This document shows, piece by piece, positions 34,474 through 43,521 of a stretch of 64,000 bases of DNA; position 1 is the first letter of the stretch, and each line of letters begins with the position of its first letter. This DNA is from Alphaproteobacteria bacterium (GTDB lineage: Bacteria > Pseudomonadota > Alphaproteobacteria > Rhizobiales > CAJQND01). Below the pieces are notes generated by a model. It had not been told where the DNA came from, searched no databases, and saw nothing but the letters and a program-made list of their open reading frames with translations. The stretch spans positions 31,129-95,128 of the forward strand of contig JAAEUE010000155.1 of NCBI GenBank assembly GCA_024227565.1. Direction: 5' to 3'. The translations under genes were made by a program, and so were the position numbers.

Positions 34474-35785
34474 GCTTCAGCCTCCAGTTTGAGAAAAAGT
34501 CATCCCAGACCGTATCGCGGTCGGGGAAGAATTTGGACGTGATCACCTCAATCGCATGTTCCTTCTGCGCCTCAGACATCGCCGCATAGTCGAGATAGAA
34601 GGCAGGCTTGTTGACAATGAAGCGGGTGAGGAAGTCGAACGGAACATATTCGGCCAGAAACCGGTTCACCAGATCACAGTCTGGATGATGCGGGTTGCCT
34701 CTCACGGCCATGAGCTCCAGTTCCGGGTCAAACTCCATGTCGTCGCGGTCGTCGTCATCATCGTCATCCTCCCGGTTCAAGGTTGCACCGCGCAGTTCGC
34801 TGTACAGCCTGAATTCAGGCTTCTTGCGCAAGGAGCCGATATTGTCGTGCAGCCAGTTCTTGATGTCGGTGTCGGTGAGGTAGGCCAATGGGCGTTCTGG
34901 CTCCCGGGCCGCAATCTGGCCGCGAATGAACAGATCAAGGCGCAGCTCGAGCATGCCCGAACGTGCGAGCCATTTGAGATTGATCGGCTCAATCCGCTTG
35001 GTCTTGCGCAGAAAGTTGAACACGGTTCGCCGGTTCTTCATGGGGATGAAGCGGTCGCCGTCCCGCTTGCTTTGGTCCTGCTTCTGGCGCTGCAGATTGC
35101 CGATCACGACGGCGCGGTCGTCCTTGTCGTGGAACACATAGACCCCGCCGAAATGCTTGGTCCAGAACGAGTTCGCGGCAAAGCGCAATTGCCGGGGCAC
35201 GATCTGGTTATAGCGCGTGTCACCGCATTCCTTGGCAAGCTCCAAGATGGCGTTCAGAAGGTCGTTGTCCTTCCAGCTTTCCTCTTCGGTGCGGAACCGT
35301 TCCATCAGGTCGGTGAGGCGTTGGGATTTTTCCAGCAGTTCACCGTGGGTGTTGAGCTTGAAGTTCACCCGCTTGATCGCGAGGATGTCGTCGATATCGT
35401 CGATCTTGTAGGTGGAGTTCTCGATCTCGCCGTAGATCACATCCTTCAAGGTGAGGATCTTCACTGCCTCAGAATTGTGCCGGTAGAACGAGCGCATGAA
35501 ATCAATGGTGGCGGAAAAATTGATGTTCACCACCGGCACCTGCGCCTGTTCCGGCGTCACGATGATGAAGCGGCGGTTCACGCCTCTGGGGTCGAGATAT
35601 TGCTCGTTCTTCAAATCCTCTGCGATCTCCGGCGAGAACCCGGTAGCGTCCAGCCGCAGGGATTTGCGTCTGGTCTTGGGAATGTCGAACGCCTCCAGCG
35701 CATGGTTGTAGCGCTTGATCAGATGGGGCTGATCGATCAGGGCCATGCTGCCATACATGAGGGCATGGCCGATCAGGCGCTCCAT
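34466..35785 (-). CDS. Conserved protein of unknown function in AAA cluster
   Basis: A 439-residue soluble protein, possibly of the DUF6638 family (from memory, unverified). There is no signal peptide, membrane span or recognisable catalytic motif. A very acidic loop (E-D-D-D-D-D-D-D-R-D-D) lies near residue 345, and the rest is rich in charged helices. It overlaps the AAA ATPase gene by 13 bases and the DUF2333 gene by eight, so the three are almost certainly translated together and likely act together. Confidence 0.82.
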   Translation of the reverse strand: MERLIGHALMYGSMALIDQPHLIKRYNHALEAFDIPKTRRKSLRLDATGFSPEIAEDLKNEQYLDPRGVNRRFIIVTPEQAQVPVVNINFSATIDFMRSFYRHNSEAVKILTLKDVIYGEIENSTYKIDDIDDILAIKRVNFKLNTHGELLEKSQRLTDLMERFRTEEESWKDNDLLNAILELAKECGDTRYNQIVPRQLRFAANSFWTKHFGGVYVFHDKDDRAVVIGNLQRQKQDQSKRDGDRFIPMKNRRTVFNFLRKTKRIEPINLKWLARSGMLELRLDLFIRGQIAAREPERPLAYLTDTDIKNWLHDNIGSLRKKPEFRLYSELRGATLNREDDDDDDDRDDMEFDPELELMAVRGNPHHPDCDLVNRFLAEYVPFDFLTRFIVNKPAFYLDYAAMSEAQKEHAIEVITSKFFPDRDTVWDDFFSNWRLKHA

Positions 35786-37686
35786 TGGCCCTTGTCCTTC
35801 AGTTCGGTGATTTCGCCGGCGGCCCGCTCACGAATGCGCTGATCGCGGATCAGATTGGTCACGGCCGCATCATCGGATTTATCGGTGTAGCGGAACTCTG
35901 AGTCAGCATAGCGGTGAACTTCCTGCACCACCATGTCCATGGAGATGGGTGAACGGAGCTCGCCGATCATGGCGAGCTTGTCGTCATAGGGCTTGTGCAG
36001 GAAGGGTTCAGGGGTCTCGAACCATTCGTCCGGCAGCTCAACATCCATGGCCCGCATTTTTACGGCATCGGTGATGTTCTTGATCGCCCGGCCCGTGAAG
36101 CGCGGTTCGGCCTCCTTGATGGCGTGCAGATAGGTGCCCACATCGGTGAGGTTGTTGAGCTTGCCGCCGTTCTTTTTGAAATGCTTCGCCACCTCAACCA
36201 TGCCCGCCTCTTGCGGCTCGTCGAAATCAGCATAGGCGGTCTGCACCGCCTTCCGGATCTCCTGGGCCGCATAAAGCTTGTGCTTGCCAAGCTTGATGTC
36301 GTGGTTCTTGCCGAGCAGCAGCGCGAAGATATCGATATAGTCATCAACGGTCTGCGGCCCGTCCACCAGCCATCTGGCGCCGGCGCGCTGGCGCAGGGCG
36401 TCATCCACATTTTCGGGATAGTTGGAGAACATGCCGAACGAGCAATTGCCGCGGATAACCGTGTTTGCGCCCGACAGGCTTTCCATCAGAACGGCGGTGA
36501 TCTCCTGCTGACCGGCCGAAGCTCTGTCGTCTGAGCGCTTGGCGGCCACCTGGTCGATATCATCCACCGTGCCGAACCCGATAACGCGAGCGTCCATCAC
36601 ATTGGTGACGAACTGGCGGCAATTCTGGCCAGACTTGCCCTGATAGGAGCTGATCTGGTCCACGCCGAAGTTCTCATAGTGGAAGGTGTAGCCGGCCATG
36701 GTGCAGTAGTCGTTGATTAGCCCGGCGATCATCTGGATGAGGGTGGTCTTACCCGTGCCTGGGTTGCCATCGCCAATGAAGCTGAACAAAAAGCCGCCCA
36801 GTTCAACGAACGGGTTGAGCTGGCGGTCGAAATCATAGGCCATCAGCATCTTGGCCAGCTTCATGGCCTGATATTTGGCAATGTGGTTGCCGATCAGCTC
36901 GTCGGGCTTCTTGAACGTCATCACCAGCGGCTTGGACTTGCCGCGCGCTGCTGTGTCTATGCCGTTCAGCTCAAAGTCATCGGCATCAAGCCGGATGTGC
37001 ATGGCTTCGAAGGCAGCCAGCTCCGGAAACCGCCGTTGCCGGGTTAACAGGGCCTCTTGGGTCAGGCGGGCATATTCCCGTGCCCTGGCCAGCATCTCGC
37101 CGTCGTCCGGCGCGCCGTTGATGGTCTGGTCGAGGCCATAGATGAACATCTTGAAGGCTTCGTGCGGCGTGTCGAGATCCACATCTGGCTCTTCGGGCTT
37201 GGAGGCGCTGTCGCTGCCCGGCTCCAGGGTCTGGCTCAAGTAGCTGGCCGCTGTGAACAGGCAAACGAAGGCCTGGGCCGCCATCAGCTTGTGGAACAGA
37301 GTGGCCTTGTCGCCAGACAGCGGCGAGGAGCGGTTTTCGGAGGCGAGATTCTCAAGTTCGGTGTTCTTGGCGAACACATCGCCCACCGCCAGACCAACGG
37401 CCATGCCGCGGCGCATTCTGAAGGCAAGCGAATGCTGGCCCAAAGACAGCATGGTGTCCTCAGGGGTGATGGCCGAGATAGCATCGAGCAGGCGCACATC
37501 GGCCGTGCGTTGCCGCCCGCCCGACCCCACGGTGGAAACGAAGCGTCTGCGGGTTCCAGCCAAAGCCGTTTTGGACTTTGTGCCCTTCTCCGCCACCACA
37601 ACGGCAGAGCGCTGCAACATAGCCTGGGCGGTTGGAATATGGGCGCTGATGTCTTCTTCGCGCAATGTGGTAAGGCCGACGTCCAT
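35773..37686 (-). CDS. AAA family ATPase of a five-gene cluster
   Basis: About 637 residues. The AAA module lies in the second half: Walker A G-D-G-N-P-G-T-G-K-T-T near residues 303-313, Walker B-like V-I-G-F-G-T-V-D-D-I-D, sensor 1 in G-M-F-S-N-Y-P-E-N-V-D-D-A-L-R-Q-R-A-G, the last arginines being finger candidates. The N-terminal 300 residues match no family I know. Start: ATG at 37686, or a GTG at 37698 overlapping the upstream stop as GTGA. A single copy of the motor suggests a hexamer acting on or with the products of its neighbours. Confidence 0.85.
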   Translation of the reverse strand: MDVGLTTLREEDISAHIPTAQAMLQRSAVVVAEKGTKSKTALAGTRRRFVSTVGSGGRQRTADVRLLDAISAITPEDTMLSLGQHSLAFRMRRGMAVGLAVGDVFAKNTELENLASENRSSPLSGDKATLFHKLMAAQAFVCLFTAASYLSQTLEPGSDSASKPEEPDVDLDTPHEAFKMFIYGLDQTINGAPDDGEMLARAREYARLTQEALLTRQRRFPELAAFEAMHIRLDADDFELNGIDTAARGKSKPLVMTFKKPDELIGNHIAKYQAMKLAKMLMAYDFDRQLNPFVELGGFLFSFIGDGNPGTGKTTLIQMIAGLINDYCTMAGYTFHYENFGVDQISSYQGKSGQNCRQFVTNVMDARVIGFGTVDDIDQVAAKRSDDRASAGQQEITAVLMESLSGANTVIRGNCSFGMFSNYPENVDDALRQRAGARWLVDGPQTVDDYIDIFALLLGKNHDIKLGKHKLYAAQEIRKAVQTAYADFDEPQEAGMVEVAKHFKKNGGKLNNLTDVGTYLHAIKEAEPRFTGRAIKNITDAVKMRAMDVELPDEWFETPEPFLHKPYDDKLAMIGELRSPISMDMVVQEVHRYADSEFRYTDKSDDAAVTNLIRDQRIRERAAGEITELKDKGQWSA

Positions 37687-37694
37687 AGGTTTGC

Positions 37695-38843
37695 TCACAC
37701 GTGTCTGAGGATGTGTTCGCCGCTGGCAATGTAGCAGCGGTAGTCGTTGAAAATGTCTTCGGCCAGACCCTTGGCAAAGGCGGCCTGATAGGCGCCGTGG
37801 GGCACCAGGGCGTAGCGCTCGATGGAACTCACCCCTTGGGCGGCGCAGTCCACATCGTCGGTGTTCACATAGAAGATCTCTTTGGCTGGAGCTCCGCCCC
37901 AAAGCCCACGCTTTTCAGGGATCTCCTCTTTCGACTGGAGCTCCTGCATGGTCCAGGTCAAAAGCCAGTTTTCCGAATGGTCTTTGACCGTGTCCAGAAC
38001 CGACTGCACCTTCTCGTTATGATCAGTCAGCCCACCGGCATAGAACGGGCCCAGTATGAACCGGCGCAGTTGTTTGGGATGCAGCGTGTCGAAGGCTTCA
38101 TCCAGCGCCGTTGCGATGCTGGTCAGGTTCAGGCTGTAGCTGGAGTTGTTTTGCGTGAACTCCCGGAAATCAGCCCGCAGCATGAGATTTGGCAAGCCGT
38201 CATGGTGCAGGTTGGAGAGCCAGTCCTTGCGCCCGCGTCCTTTGGATTTTTGCCTCGGCCGCGCGCTGACCTCGTCTGAACTGTCCTCAACCACCAGGGT
38301 GTAGAGCATGGGCATGTTGACCACCCCGTCATACACCGACCAGGTGACAACGTAATAAGGGCGACCCGTCCGGTCGTTCATGGCGTGCACCAGGGTGCGG
38401 GGCGATGTGTAGGCCCCGAACACATCTTTTGCGGTCAGCTTGTCGAAATAGACCCGCTCGGCCATGGTGCGCTGCAAATCGCTGGGGAACTGTTTGAACT
38501 TGAGCAGAAGCTCAATCATCTCCTCGCGGATCTGGTTCTGATCAGGAAGGTCAAACCGGTTCTCTTCGCCGCGCACCGTATCGTTCTGCAGTTCCATCAC
38601 CGATTTGAATGGCGGGAAACCGCTTTCGCTGCGGTCAATCTTGAAGCTGCCGCTGAAGTGGCATTTGAGCTGCCAGCAGGCGAAGGAATGCTCAAGCCGG
38701 GTCACCTGGCGGAGCAGCTCATGGTAGAGCGCACCGGTGCCCAGTTCCTTTTCGCTTTCGGTTTCCGCAACCGCCGTCAAGCCTCTGAAGGCATGGCCAA
38801 AGGCTGCAAAATACCCTTCAACTTCGGGAGCCAGATCAACCAT
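37695..38843 (-). CDS. Conserved protein of unknown function in AAA cluster
   Basis: A 382-residue soluble protein with no signal peptide or membrane helix. A cluster of basic residues (R-P-R-Q-K-S-K-G-R-G-R-K near residue 200) may be a nucleic-acid or membrane-surface contact. Many aromatic residues lie in predicted strands (Y-Y-V-V-T-W-S-V-Y-D-G-V). Not recognised. It lies between the coiled-coil gene (34-base gap) and the AAA ATPase gene (overlapping or eight-base gap), so it belongs to the same transcription unit. Confidence 0.78.
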   Translation of the reverse strand: MVDLAPEVEGYFAAFGHAFRGLTAVAETESEKELGTGALYHELLRQVTRLEHSFACWQLKCHFSGSFKIDRSESGFPPFKSVMELQNDTVRGEENRFDLPDQNQIREEMIELLLKFKQFPSDLQRTMAERVYFDKLTAKDVFGAYTSPRTLVHAMNDRTGRPYYVVTWSVYDGVVNMPMLYTLVVEDSSDEVSARPRQKSKGRGRKDWLSNLHHDGLPNLMLRADFREFTQNNSSYSLNLTSIATALDEAFDTLHPKQLRRFILGPFYAGGLTDHNEKVQSVLDTVKDHSENWLLTWTMQELQSKEEIPEKRGLWGGAPAKEIFYVNTDDVDCAAQGVSSIERYALVPHGAYQAAFAKGLAEDIFNDYRCYIASGEHILRHV

Positions 38844-38877
38844 TTGCTATGGCCTGCCAACGTGAGCGCTGACCAGA

Positions 38878-39963
38878 TCAATTGGCGGCATACTTGGACG
38901 TTTCATGCTGCTCAAGCACCGTCGCGAAGCGCCGGGCGAACGCATCATCGGCAAGCTTCTTGCGGCGCTGAATCTCTTGGGTGGACACCATGTTCTTCTC
39001 GTGCAGCTCCAGAAGATCAGCAATGTGCGACTGGGCCGCCGCTCCGATGCCGGCCATGGTTTCCTCTGCGGCGGTGTCCACCTTTGTCCCAAGCGTGTTT
39101 ATCGAGTGGGCAACCTTCTGTTGTGCCGCCGTCTTCAAGCTGTCTTCCAGGGACTTGTAGAGCACCACGCGCTGTTCGGTGTCGATGTTGAGCTTGTTGA
39201 TCAGGGTCGACTGGGCGGCGATCTGGTTGTTCAGACTGTCCACGAAGGTCTGGAACATGGAGGTGTAGCGCTCCAGAGTTTGCGAAGCGGCCAGCAGTTC
39301 CTGCTCCTTGGCCTGGGCCTGGTTATACTCTGTGGCCATGGCCGAACGCTCAGATTCCAGCTTGGTGCGTTCAGACTGATCGGTCGAGGCCGCCATCTTG
39401 TTTTCCAGATCCAAGAGCGCCGGGTTAATCTCCTCAATGCGCTTCTGGGTGGCTTTCAGCTCCTCGGTCACACCCTGGCGCCGGTCGATCACCTTGCGCA
39501 GGCTGTCTTCGGAGGTCGAGTAGCGCTCTTCCAGAACCGCTTTCTGGTCGGTGAGCACGCGGACGATCTTGTTGGACTTCAAAAGCAGGTCCTGAAGGTT
39601 TTGCGCCAGAGAGGTGCTGCGGACACGTTCGTTCTGCATTGCCTCGGCCTTCTGCTTGGAGAAGAACCCCACGAACGATTCCGAGAACGTTAGTTCCTGC
39701 ATGTTCTTGAATTCGGCGCCGAAGGAATTGGTCACATCCTCCAGGCTGATGATCATGTCGGCAATATTGGCCTCCATCACCTTCTGCTGCTTCAGCACGT
39801 CTTCAATGCGGGCATTTTGAATGTCGAAATCAAGATCTCCAATGGTCTCGTTTTCGGCCAGGGTGTCGAGAACCTCACTGGAAGCCTCAACTTGAGACTT
39901 CATCTCCTCCATCATGGCTTCAGTTTTTTCGATTTCAGCGTCAAAGCTCTTGGTTTCGTACAT
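38878..39963 (-). CDS. Long coiled-coil protein, first gene of AAA cluster
   Basis: A 361-residue, almost wholly alpha-helical protein with heptad-like patterns over about residues 140-270 (for example V-L-E-E-R-Y-S-T-S-E-D-S-L-R-K-V and L-L-D-L-E-N-K-M). It has no cysteine, signal peptide or membrane span. Length and style recall the TelA (toxic-anion resistance) family, but I cannot confirm homology. As first gene of the five-gene cluster it may be a structural or adaptor partner of the AAA ATPase. Confidence 0.8.
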   Translation of the reverse strand: MYETKSFDAEIEKTEAMMEEMKSQVEASSEVLDTLAENETIGDLDFDIQNARIEDVLKQQKVMEANIADMIISLEDVTNSFGAEFKNMQELTFSESFVGFFSKQKAEAMQNERVRSTSLAQNLQDLLLKSNKIVRVLTDQKAVLEERYSTSEDSLRKVIDRRQGVTEELKATQKRIEEINPALLDLENKMAASTDQSERTKLESERSAMATEYNQAQAKEQELLAASQTLERYTSMFQTFVDSLNNQIAAQSTLINKLNIDTEQRVVLYKSLEDSLKTAAQQKVAHSINTLGTKVDTAAEETMAGIGAAAQSHIADLLELHEKNMVSTQEIQRRKKLADDAFARRFATVLEQHETSKYAAN

Positions 39964-40200
39964 GGATTATCCGTCAAATGTTTCGGGTGCCGCGCTTAAG
40001 TACATAGGAAGGCATGCACGCCAATTAAACCATTGACAGCGCGTTTTACCCGCCTAGACCGCTCAAAGACCTCTAGATTCATACATATTCAAAGCAAATT
40101 TCAAATGACAGTATACAGACTGTAAACCACCAAGAGCAAAGCTTTGCAACGCTAACGATTTGGGCTTGATTCGCCCAATCTTCACAATGTCCTGTTCTAA

Positions 40201-40303
40201 GGCAACTTCCGCTCAATCTGAGCGGAAGATGCCTCAGATTTTCGTTACGGGCGAGCAACTTATCCCCGCTCAGACGTAACCGTCTGCTCGGGGGGTTGCT
40301 CTA
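40201..40303. mobile_element. Putative MITE-like element, copy B (inverted relative to copy A)
   Basis: About 103 bases matching the reverse complement of 25313-25418 over nearly the full length with scattered substitutions. The left end GGCAACTTCCGCTCA opens an imperfect hairpin CTTCCGCTCA-ATC-TGAGCGGAAG, and the right end is GGGGGGTTGCTCTA, inverted relative to the left. Flanking bases CTAA and CTAG next to the ends could be remnants of a short target duplication. No coding capacity. Confidence 0.65.
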
Positions 40304-40573
40304 GGCACTTCTTGTCATAATTTCGAGAAGATGTTTATATATCTAAATTAATGCTTGGCCGCTATGCGGCAGCGGGCAAGCCTGCTGATAAAAAGCAATT
40401 CTGCACCGACCAAAGGTGCAGCACCGGGAGTGTGGACGTTGCGGGGGTCACCCGCCGTAGAGACGAGTTCTCGCTACCAAAACGTTTGTTTTACGAAGCA
40501 CGCCGCAATTTGTGTTTGCGATCGGGGAAGTGCGCTTTTTTGACCCTACAAGCCTTTCGCCGGTCGCCACCTC

Positions 40574-40600
40574 GCCGTGTTTGGGCGCCCCCAACACGGC
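40574..40600 (+). promoter_or_regulatory. Stem-loop in leader of molybdenum hydroxylase operon
   Basis: GCCGTGTTTGGG pairs with CCCCAACACGGC across a CGC loop, with one T-C mismatch, ending 16 bases before the GGAGG ribosome binding site. No U-tract follows, so it is not a standard terminator. It may affect translation or transcript stability. Confidence 0.5.
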
Positions 40601-40627
40601 CACAACAAGCAATAACGGAGGATGAAA

Positions 40628-41080
40628 ATGGCGAAGATGAAAGTAAACGGCACAGATCAGACCTTTGAGGCAGAGGGCGACACGCCCTTGCTTTGGGCCT
40701 TGCGGGACTTAGCTGGCCTCACCGGCACCAAATATGGCTGCGGCACGGGCCTGTGCGGCGCCTGCACTGTGCATGTGAACGGCGAAGCGGTGCGCAGCTG
40801 CATCACGCCGCTTTCAGATGTGGAAGGCAAAGAGGTCACCACCATCGAAGGCCTGTCAGGCGACGGCAATCATCCGGTCCAGCAATCCTGGCGCGAGCTT
40901 AATGTGCCCCAGTGCGGCTTCTGCCAGGCGGGCCAGATCATGCAAGCTGCTGATCTGCTCAAGAAGAACCCCAAGCCGAGCGAAGCGGAAATTCTCGATG
41001 CCATGTCGGGCAATGTCTGCCGCTGCGGATGCTATCAACGCATCATCGCTGCTGTTCGCCACGCGTCTACAGGAGCCTGA
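40628..41080 (+). CDS. [2Fe-2S] subunit of xanthine dehydrogenase-family oxidoreductase
   Basis: About 150 residues. Two iron-sulfur domains: a plant-type ferredoxin with [14 protein letters not shown] and a fourth cysteine in R-S-C, and a helical domain with [10 protein letters not shown] and V-C-R-C-G-C-Y. It passes electrons from the molybdenum subunit. Size and pairing match IorA/aldehyde oxidase small subunits without an FAD subunit. The second in-frame ATG (40628) is chosen because GGAGG abuts the first (40622) but is six bases from this one. The partner gene starts four bases after the stop. Confidence 0.92.
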   Translation: MAKMKVNGTDQTFEAEGDTPLLWALRDLAGLTGTKYGCGTGLCGACTVHVNGEAVRSCITPLSDVEGKEVTTIEGLSGDGNHPVQQSWRELNVPQCGFCQAGQIMQAADLLKKNPKPSEAEILDAMSGNVCRCGCYQRIIAAVRHASTGA

Positions 41081-41083
41081 CCC

Positions 41084-43399
41084 ATGCTGCATTATATGGA
41101 ACAAGCCAAGCGCTCAGCGCCGTCCGACGATGGCAACGAGCTCACTTTCGCAAACGTTTCGCGCCGCAACCTGTTGCAGGCCGGTACCGCCGGTTTTGCC
41201 GTTGCGGCCTTCGCCAATCCGGCAGAGGCGTTCATCAAGTATCCGGTTGGCGGCACAGCCATGCCGAACGGCCTCAAGTACGATCCGAAGATCTTCGTCT
41301 CCATCGACCCGGACGGCACGGTGAACATCATCGCGCACCGCTCGGAGATGGGCACCGGCTCGCGCACCTCGCTGCCAATGGTTCTGGCCGACGAGATGGG
41401 CGCCGACTGGGCCAGGGTGAAGATCATCCAGGCTGAAGGCGATGAACCCAAATACGGCAACCAGGACACCGATGGCTCGCGCTCCATGCGCCACCATATC
41501 CAGTCCATGCGCCAGATGGGGGCCTCGGTACGTCACATGCTGGCCAGCGCGGCTGCCAAGAAGTGGGGTGTTGAGCCCAGCGCGGTGAAGGTTGGTGTGC
41601 ATGAGGTGACGAGCGGCTCGAACAAGGCCGGCTTCGGCGATCTTGCCGCCGATGCCATGAGCCTTGAAGTGCCCAAGTTTGAAGACCTCAGCTTCAGGTC
41701 AGAAAAGGACTTCCGCTATATCGGCAAGGGCAATGTGCCGATGGTGGACCTGCACGACATCACCACCGGCAAGGCGATCTATGGCGCCGATGTGATGCTG
41801 CCTGGCATGAAGGTCGCGGTCATCGCCCGGCCTCCGGCCGTTGGCGAAGAGCCGGCCAAGGTGGACGACAGCGCCGCCAAGGCGGTGCCCGGTGTGATTT
41901 CGGTCGAAAGCCTGCCGATCACAGTGATGCCGGCCAAATTCTCGCCCCTGGGCGGGATCGCAGTGATTGCCGAGCACACGGCCGCGGCCATCAAGGGCCG
42001 TGACGCGTTGAAGATCGAGTGGAAGAAAGGGCCTCATTCAAACTACAACTCTGCGGCCTTCACCGCCGAGATGCGCAAGACGGCTGCCGAACCTGGCAAA
42101 GTGTTGCGCAAGGAAGGTGACATGGCCGGCGCCATGAAAGATGCTTCCAAAACCTTCGCGCGTGAATACAGCCAGGCCCACATGGCCCACGCCATGATGG
42201 AGCCTCCGGTTGCGGTTGCGGATGTGAAGGCCGACAGCGCTGAGATCTGGGCACCGGTTCAATCGCCCTTTGGCGCCCGGCAAGACATTGCCAAGGCCCT
42301 CAACATACCCATTGAGAAGGTGAAGGTGAACGTCACCCTTCTGGGCGGCGGCTTCGGGCGCAAGTCCAAGTGCGATTATGCCATCGAGGCAGCGCTTCTG
42401 AGCCAAAAGACCAAGCAACCGGTCAAGGTGCAATGGACCCGCGAAGACGACATCAAGCACAGCTTCTATCACACCACCTCGGTGGAGCGGATTGAGGTTG
42501 GCCTGGATGATGCCGGCAAGGTCAACGCCATGCGCTTCAACTCCGTGGCGCCATCGATCCTCACCACGTTTGCTCCCGATAGCGGCCATCAGTTCTTCAT
42601 TGAGAACGGGATGGGCCACGTTGACATGCCGTTTCAGGTGCCGAATCTCAGCATCGAAAACGGCAAGGCCATGGCCCACACCCGCATTGGCTGGTTCCGG
42701 GCGGTGTCCAACATTCCGAGGGCCTGGGCCGTCCAGTCCTTTGCCTCCGAGCTTGCCCATGAGCTTGGCAAGGATGAAAAGGACATGCTGCTTGAGCTGA
42801 TCGGGTCAGACCGCAAGCTCGAACCTGCCGCGCAAGGCTTCCCCAAGGACTTCTGGGATTATGGGGAGACCTATGCGGAGTATCCGATTGACACCGCGAG
42901 ACTGAAGAATGTCCTGAACCTGGCCGCCGAAAAGGCCGGCTGGGGCAAGACCTTGCCGAAGGGCGAAGGACTTGGCCTCGCCGTCCACCGCTCGTTCGTC
43001 ACCTATGTGGCCTCAGCCGTGCGGGTGAAGATCGTCGATGGCAAGATCCGCGTGCCAGAAGTGCACCAGGCCATCGACTGCGGCTATGCGGCCAATCCGG
43101 AACGGATCCGCAGCCAGATGGAAGGGGCCGCGGTGATGGGCATGACTTTGGCGCTCTATAGTGGCGTGACGTTTGAGAACGGTGCGGCCCAACAGGGCAA
43201 CTTCGACACCTATGAGATGGTGCGCTCGGACAACTTCCCCGAGACTGTCCACACCCACATTGTCGAAAATCCGTTCTCGGTGCATGCCTCAGGCGTGGGA
43301 GAGCCCGGTGTGCCGCCAATCCCGCCGGCCATCGCCAATGCGGTCTTCAACGCAACGGGCAAACGGTTGCGCGATCTGCCGTTTGGCGACGAGATCTAG
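41084..43399 (+). CDS. Molybdopterin-binding subunit, isoquinoline 1-oxidoreductase/aldehyde oxidase type
   Basis: A 771-residue molybdenum hydroxylase subunit. The N-terminus has a Tat-like signal (S-R-R-N-L-L-Q-A-G, then A-V-A-A-F-A and N-P-A-E-A-F), so the two-subunit enzyme is probably exported folded. The core shows T-L-L-G-G-G-F-G-R-K for cofactor contact and the catalytic glutamate in G-V-G-E-P-G-V-P-P-I-P-P near the end, the hallmark of the xanthine oxidase family. With only a [2Fe-2S] partner and no FAD subunit it most resembles IorAB. Substrate (aldehyde or N-heterocycle) unknown. A terminator follows. Confidence 0.92.
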   Translation: MLHYMEQAKRSAPSDDGNELTFANVSRRNLLQAGTAGFAVAAFANPAEAFIKYPVGGTAMPNGLKYDPKIFVSIDPDGTVNIIAHRSEMGTGSRTSLPMVLADEMGADWARVKIIQAEGDEPKYGNQDTDGSRSMRHHIQSMRQMGASVRHMLASAAAKKWGVEPSAVKVGVHEVTSGSNKAGFGDLAADAMSLEVPKFEDLSFRSEKDFRYIGKGNVPMVDLHDITTGKAIYGADVMLPGMKVAVIARPPAVGEEPAKVDDSAAKAVPGVISVESLPITVMPAKFSPLGGIAVIAEHTAAAIKGRDALKIEWKKGPHSNYNSAAFTAEMRKTAAEPGKVLRKEGDMAGAMKDASKTFAREYSQAHMAHAMMEPPVAVADVKADSAEIWAPVQSPFGARQDIAKALNIPIEKVKVNVTLLGGGFGRKSKCDYAIEAALLSQKTKQPVKVQWTREDDIKHSFYHTTSVERIEVGLDDAGKVNAMRFNSVAPSILTTFAPDSGHQFFIENGMGHVDMPFQVPNLSIENGKAMAHTRIGWFRAVSNIPRAWAVQSFASELAHELGKDEKDMLLELIGSDRKLEPAAQGFPKDFWDYGETYAEYPIDTARLKNVLNLAAEKAGWGKTLPKGEGLGLAVHRSFVTYVASAVRVKIVDGKIRVPEVHQAIDCGYAANPERIRSQMEGAAVMGMTLALYSGVTFENGAAQQGNFDTYEMVRSDNFPETVHTHIVENPFSVHASGVGEPGVPPIPPAIANAVFNATGKRLRDLPFGDEI

Positions 43400-43429
43400 G
43401 CCTGACCGGCCAAGCATAAGCAACTGGAG

Positions 43430-43459
43430 GGGCCGGTCTGTGACCGGCCCTTTCTTTTT
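43430..43459 (+). terminator. Rho-independent terminator after molybdenum hydroxylase genes
   Basis: GGGCCGGTC-TGT-GACCGGCCC (43430-43450), a perfect 9-bp stem with a 3-base loop, followed by TTTCTTTTT. Confidence 0.93.
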
Positions 43460-43521
43460 GCGTCCTGGCGGCCGGTGTTGCACAATCGAACGCGTTGGCG
43501 TTTCGGCAACATTGGGACCAA

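Larger units (their letters stand above)
39964..40627. other. Divergent intergenic region with MITE-like copy B and structured leader
   Basis: About 660 bases between the AAA cluster (minus) and the molybdenum hydroxylase genes (plus). It holds a small hairpin TGGGC-N7-GCCCA (40161-40177), the repeat element at 40201-40303, a low-coding stretch, and a strong stem-loop at 40574-40600. Short frames within it show no protein-like composition and were not called. The molybdoenzyme operon therefore has either a distant promoter or a long leader. Confidence 0.65.

Noticed and set aside
38878..39963. Firm assignment of the coiled-coil protein as TelA
   Set aside because: Only general helical character is shared; no diagnostic motif could be confirmed by eye.
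33337..39963. AAA cluster as an anti-phage defence system
   Set aside because: No nuclease, toxin, sensor or mobile-element context was found; a housekeeping envelope role is equally possible.
40310..40620. Known molybdenum-cofactor riboswitch
   Set aside because: Hairpins are present, but I could not match the conserved core with any confidence.
40351..40668. Small open frames in the leader of the molybdenum hydroxylase genes
   Set aside because: No homology-like composition, and the longest runs into the iron-sulfur subunit gene in another frame.
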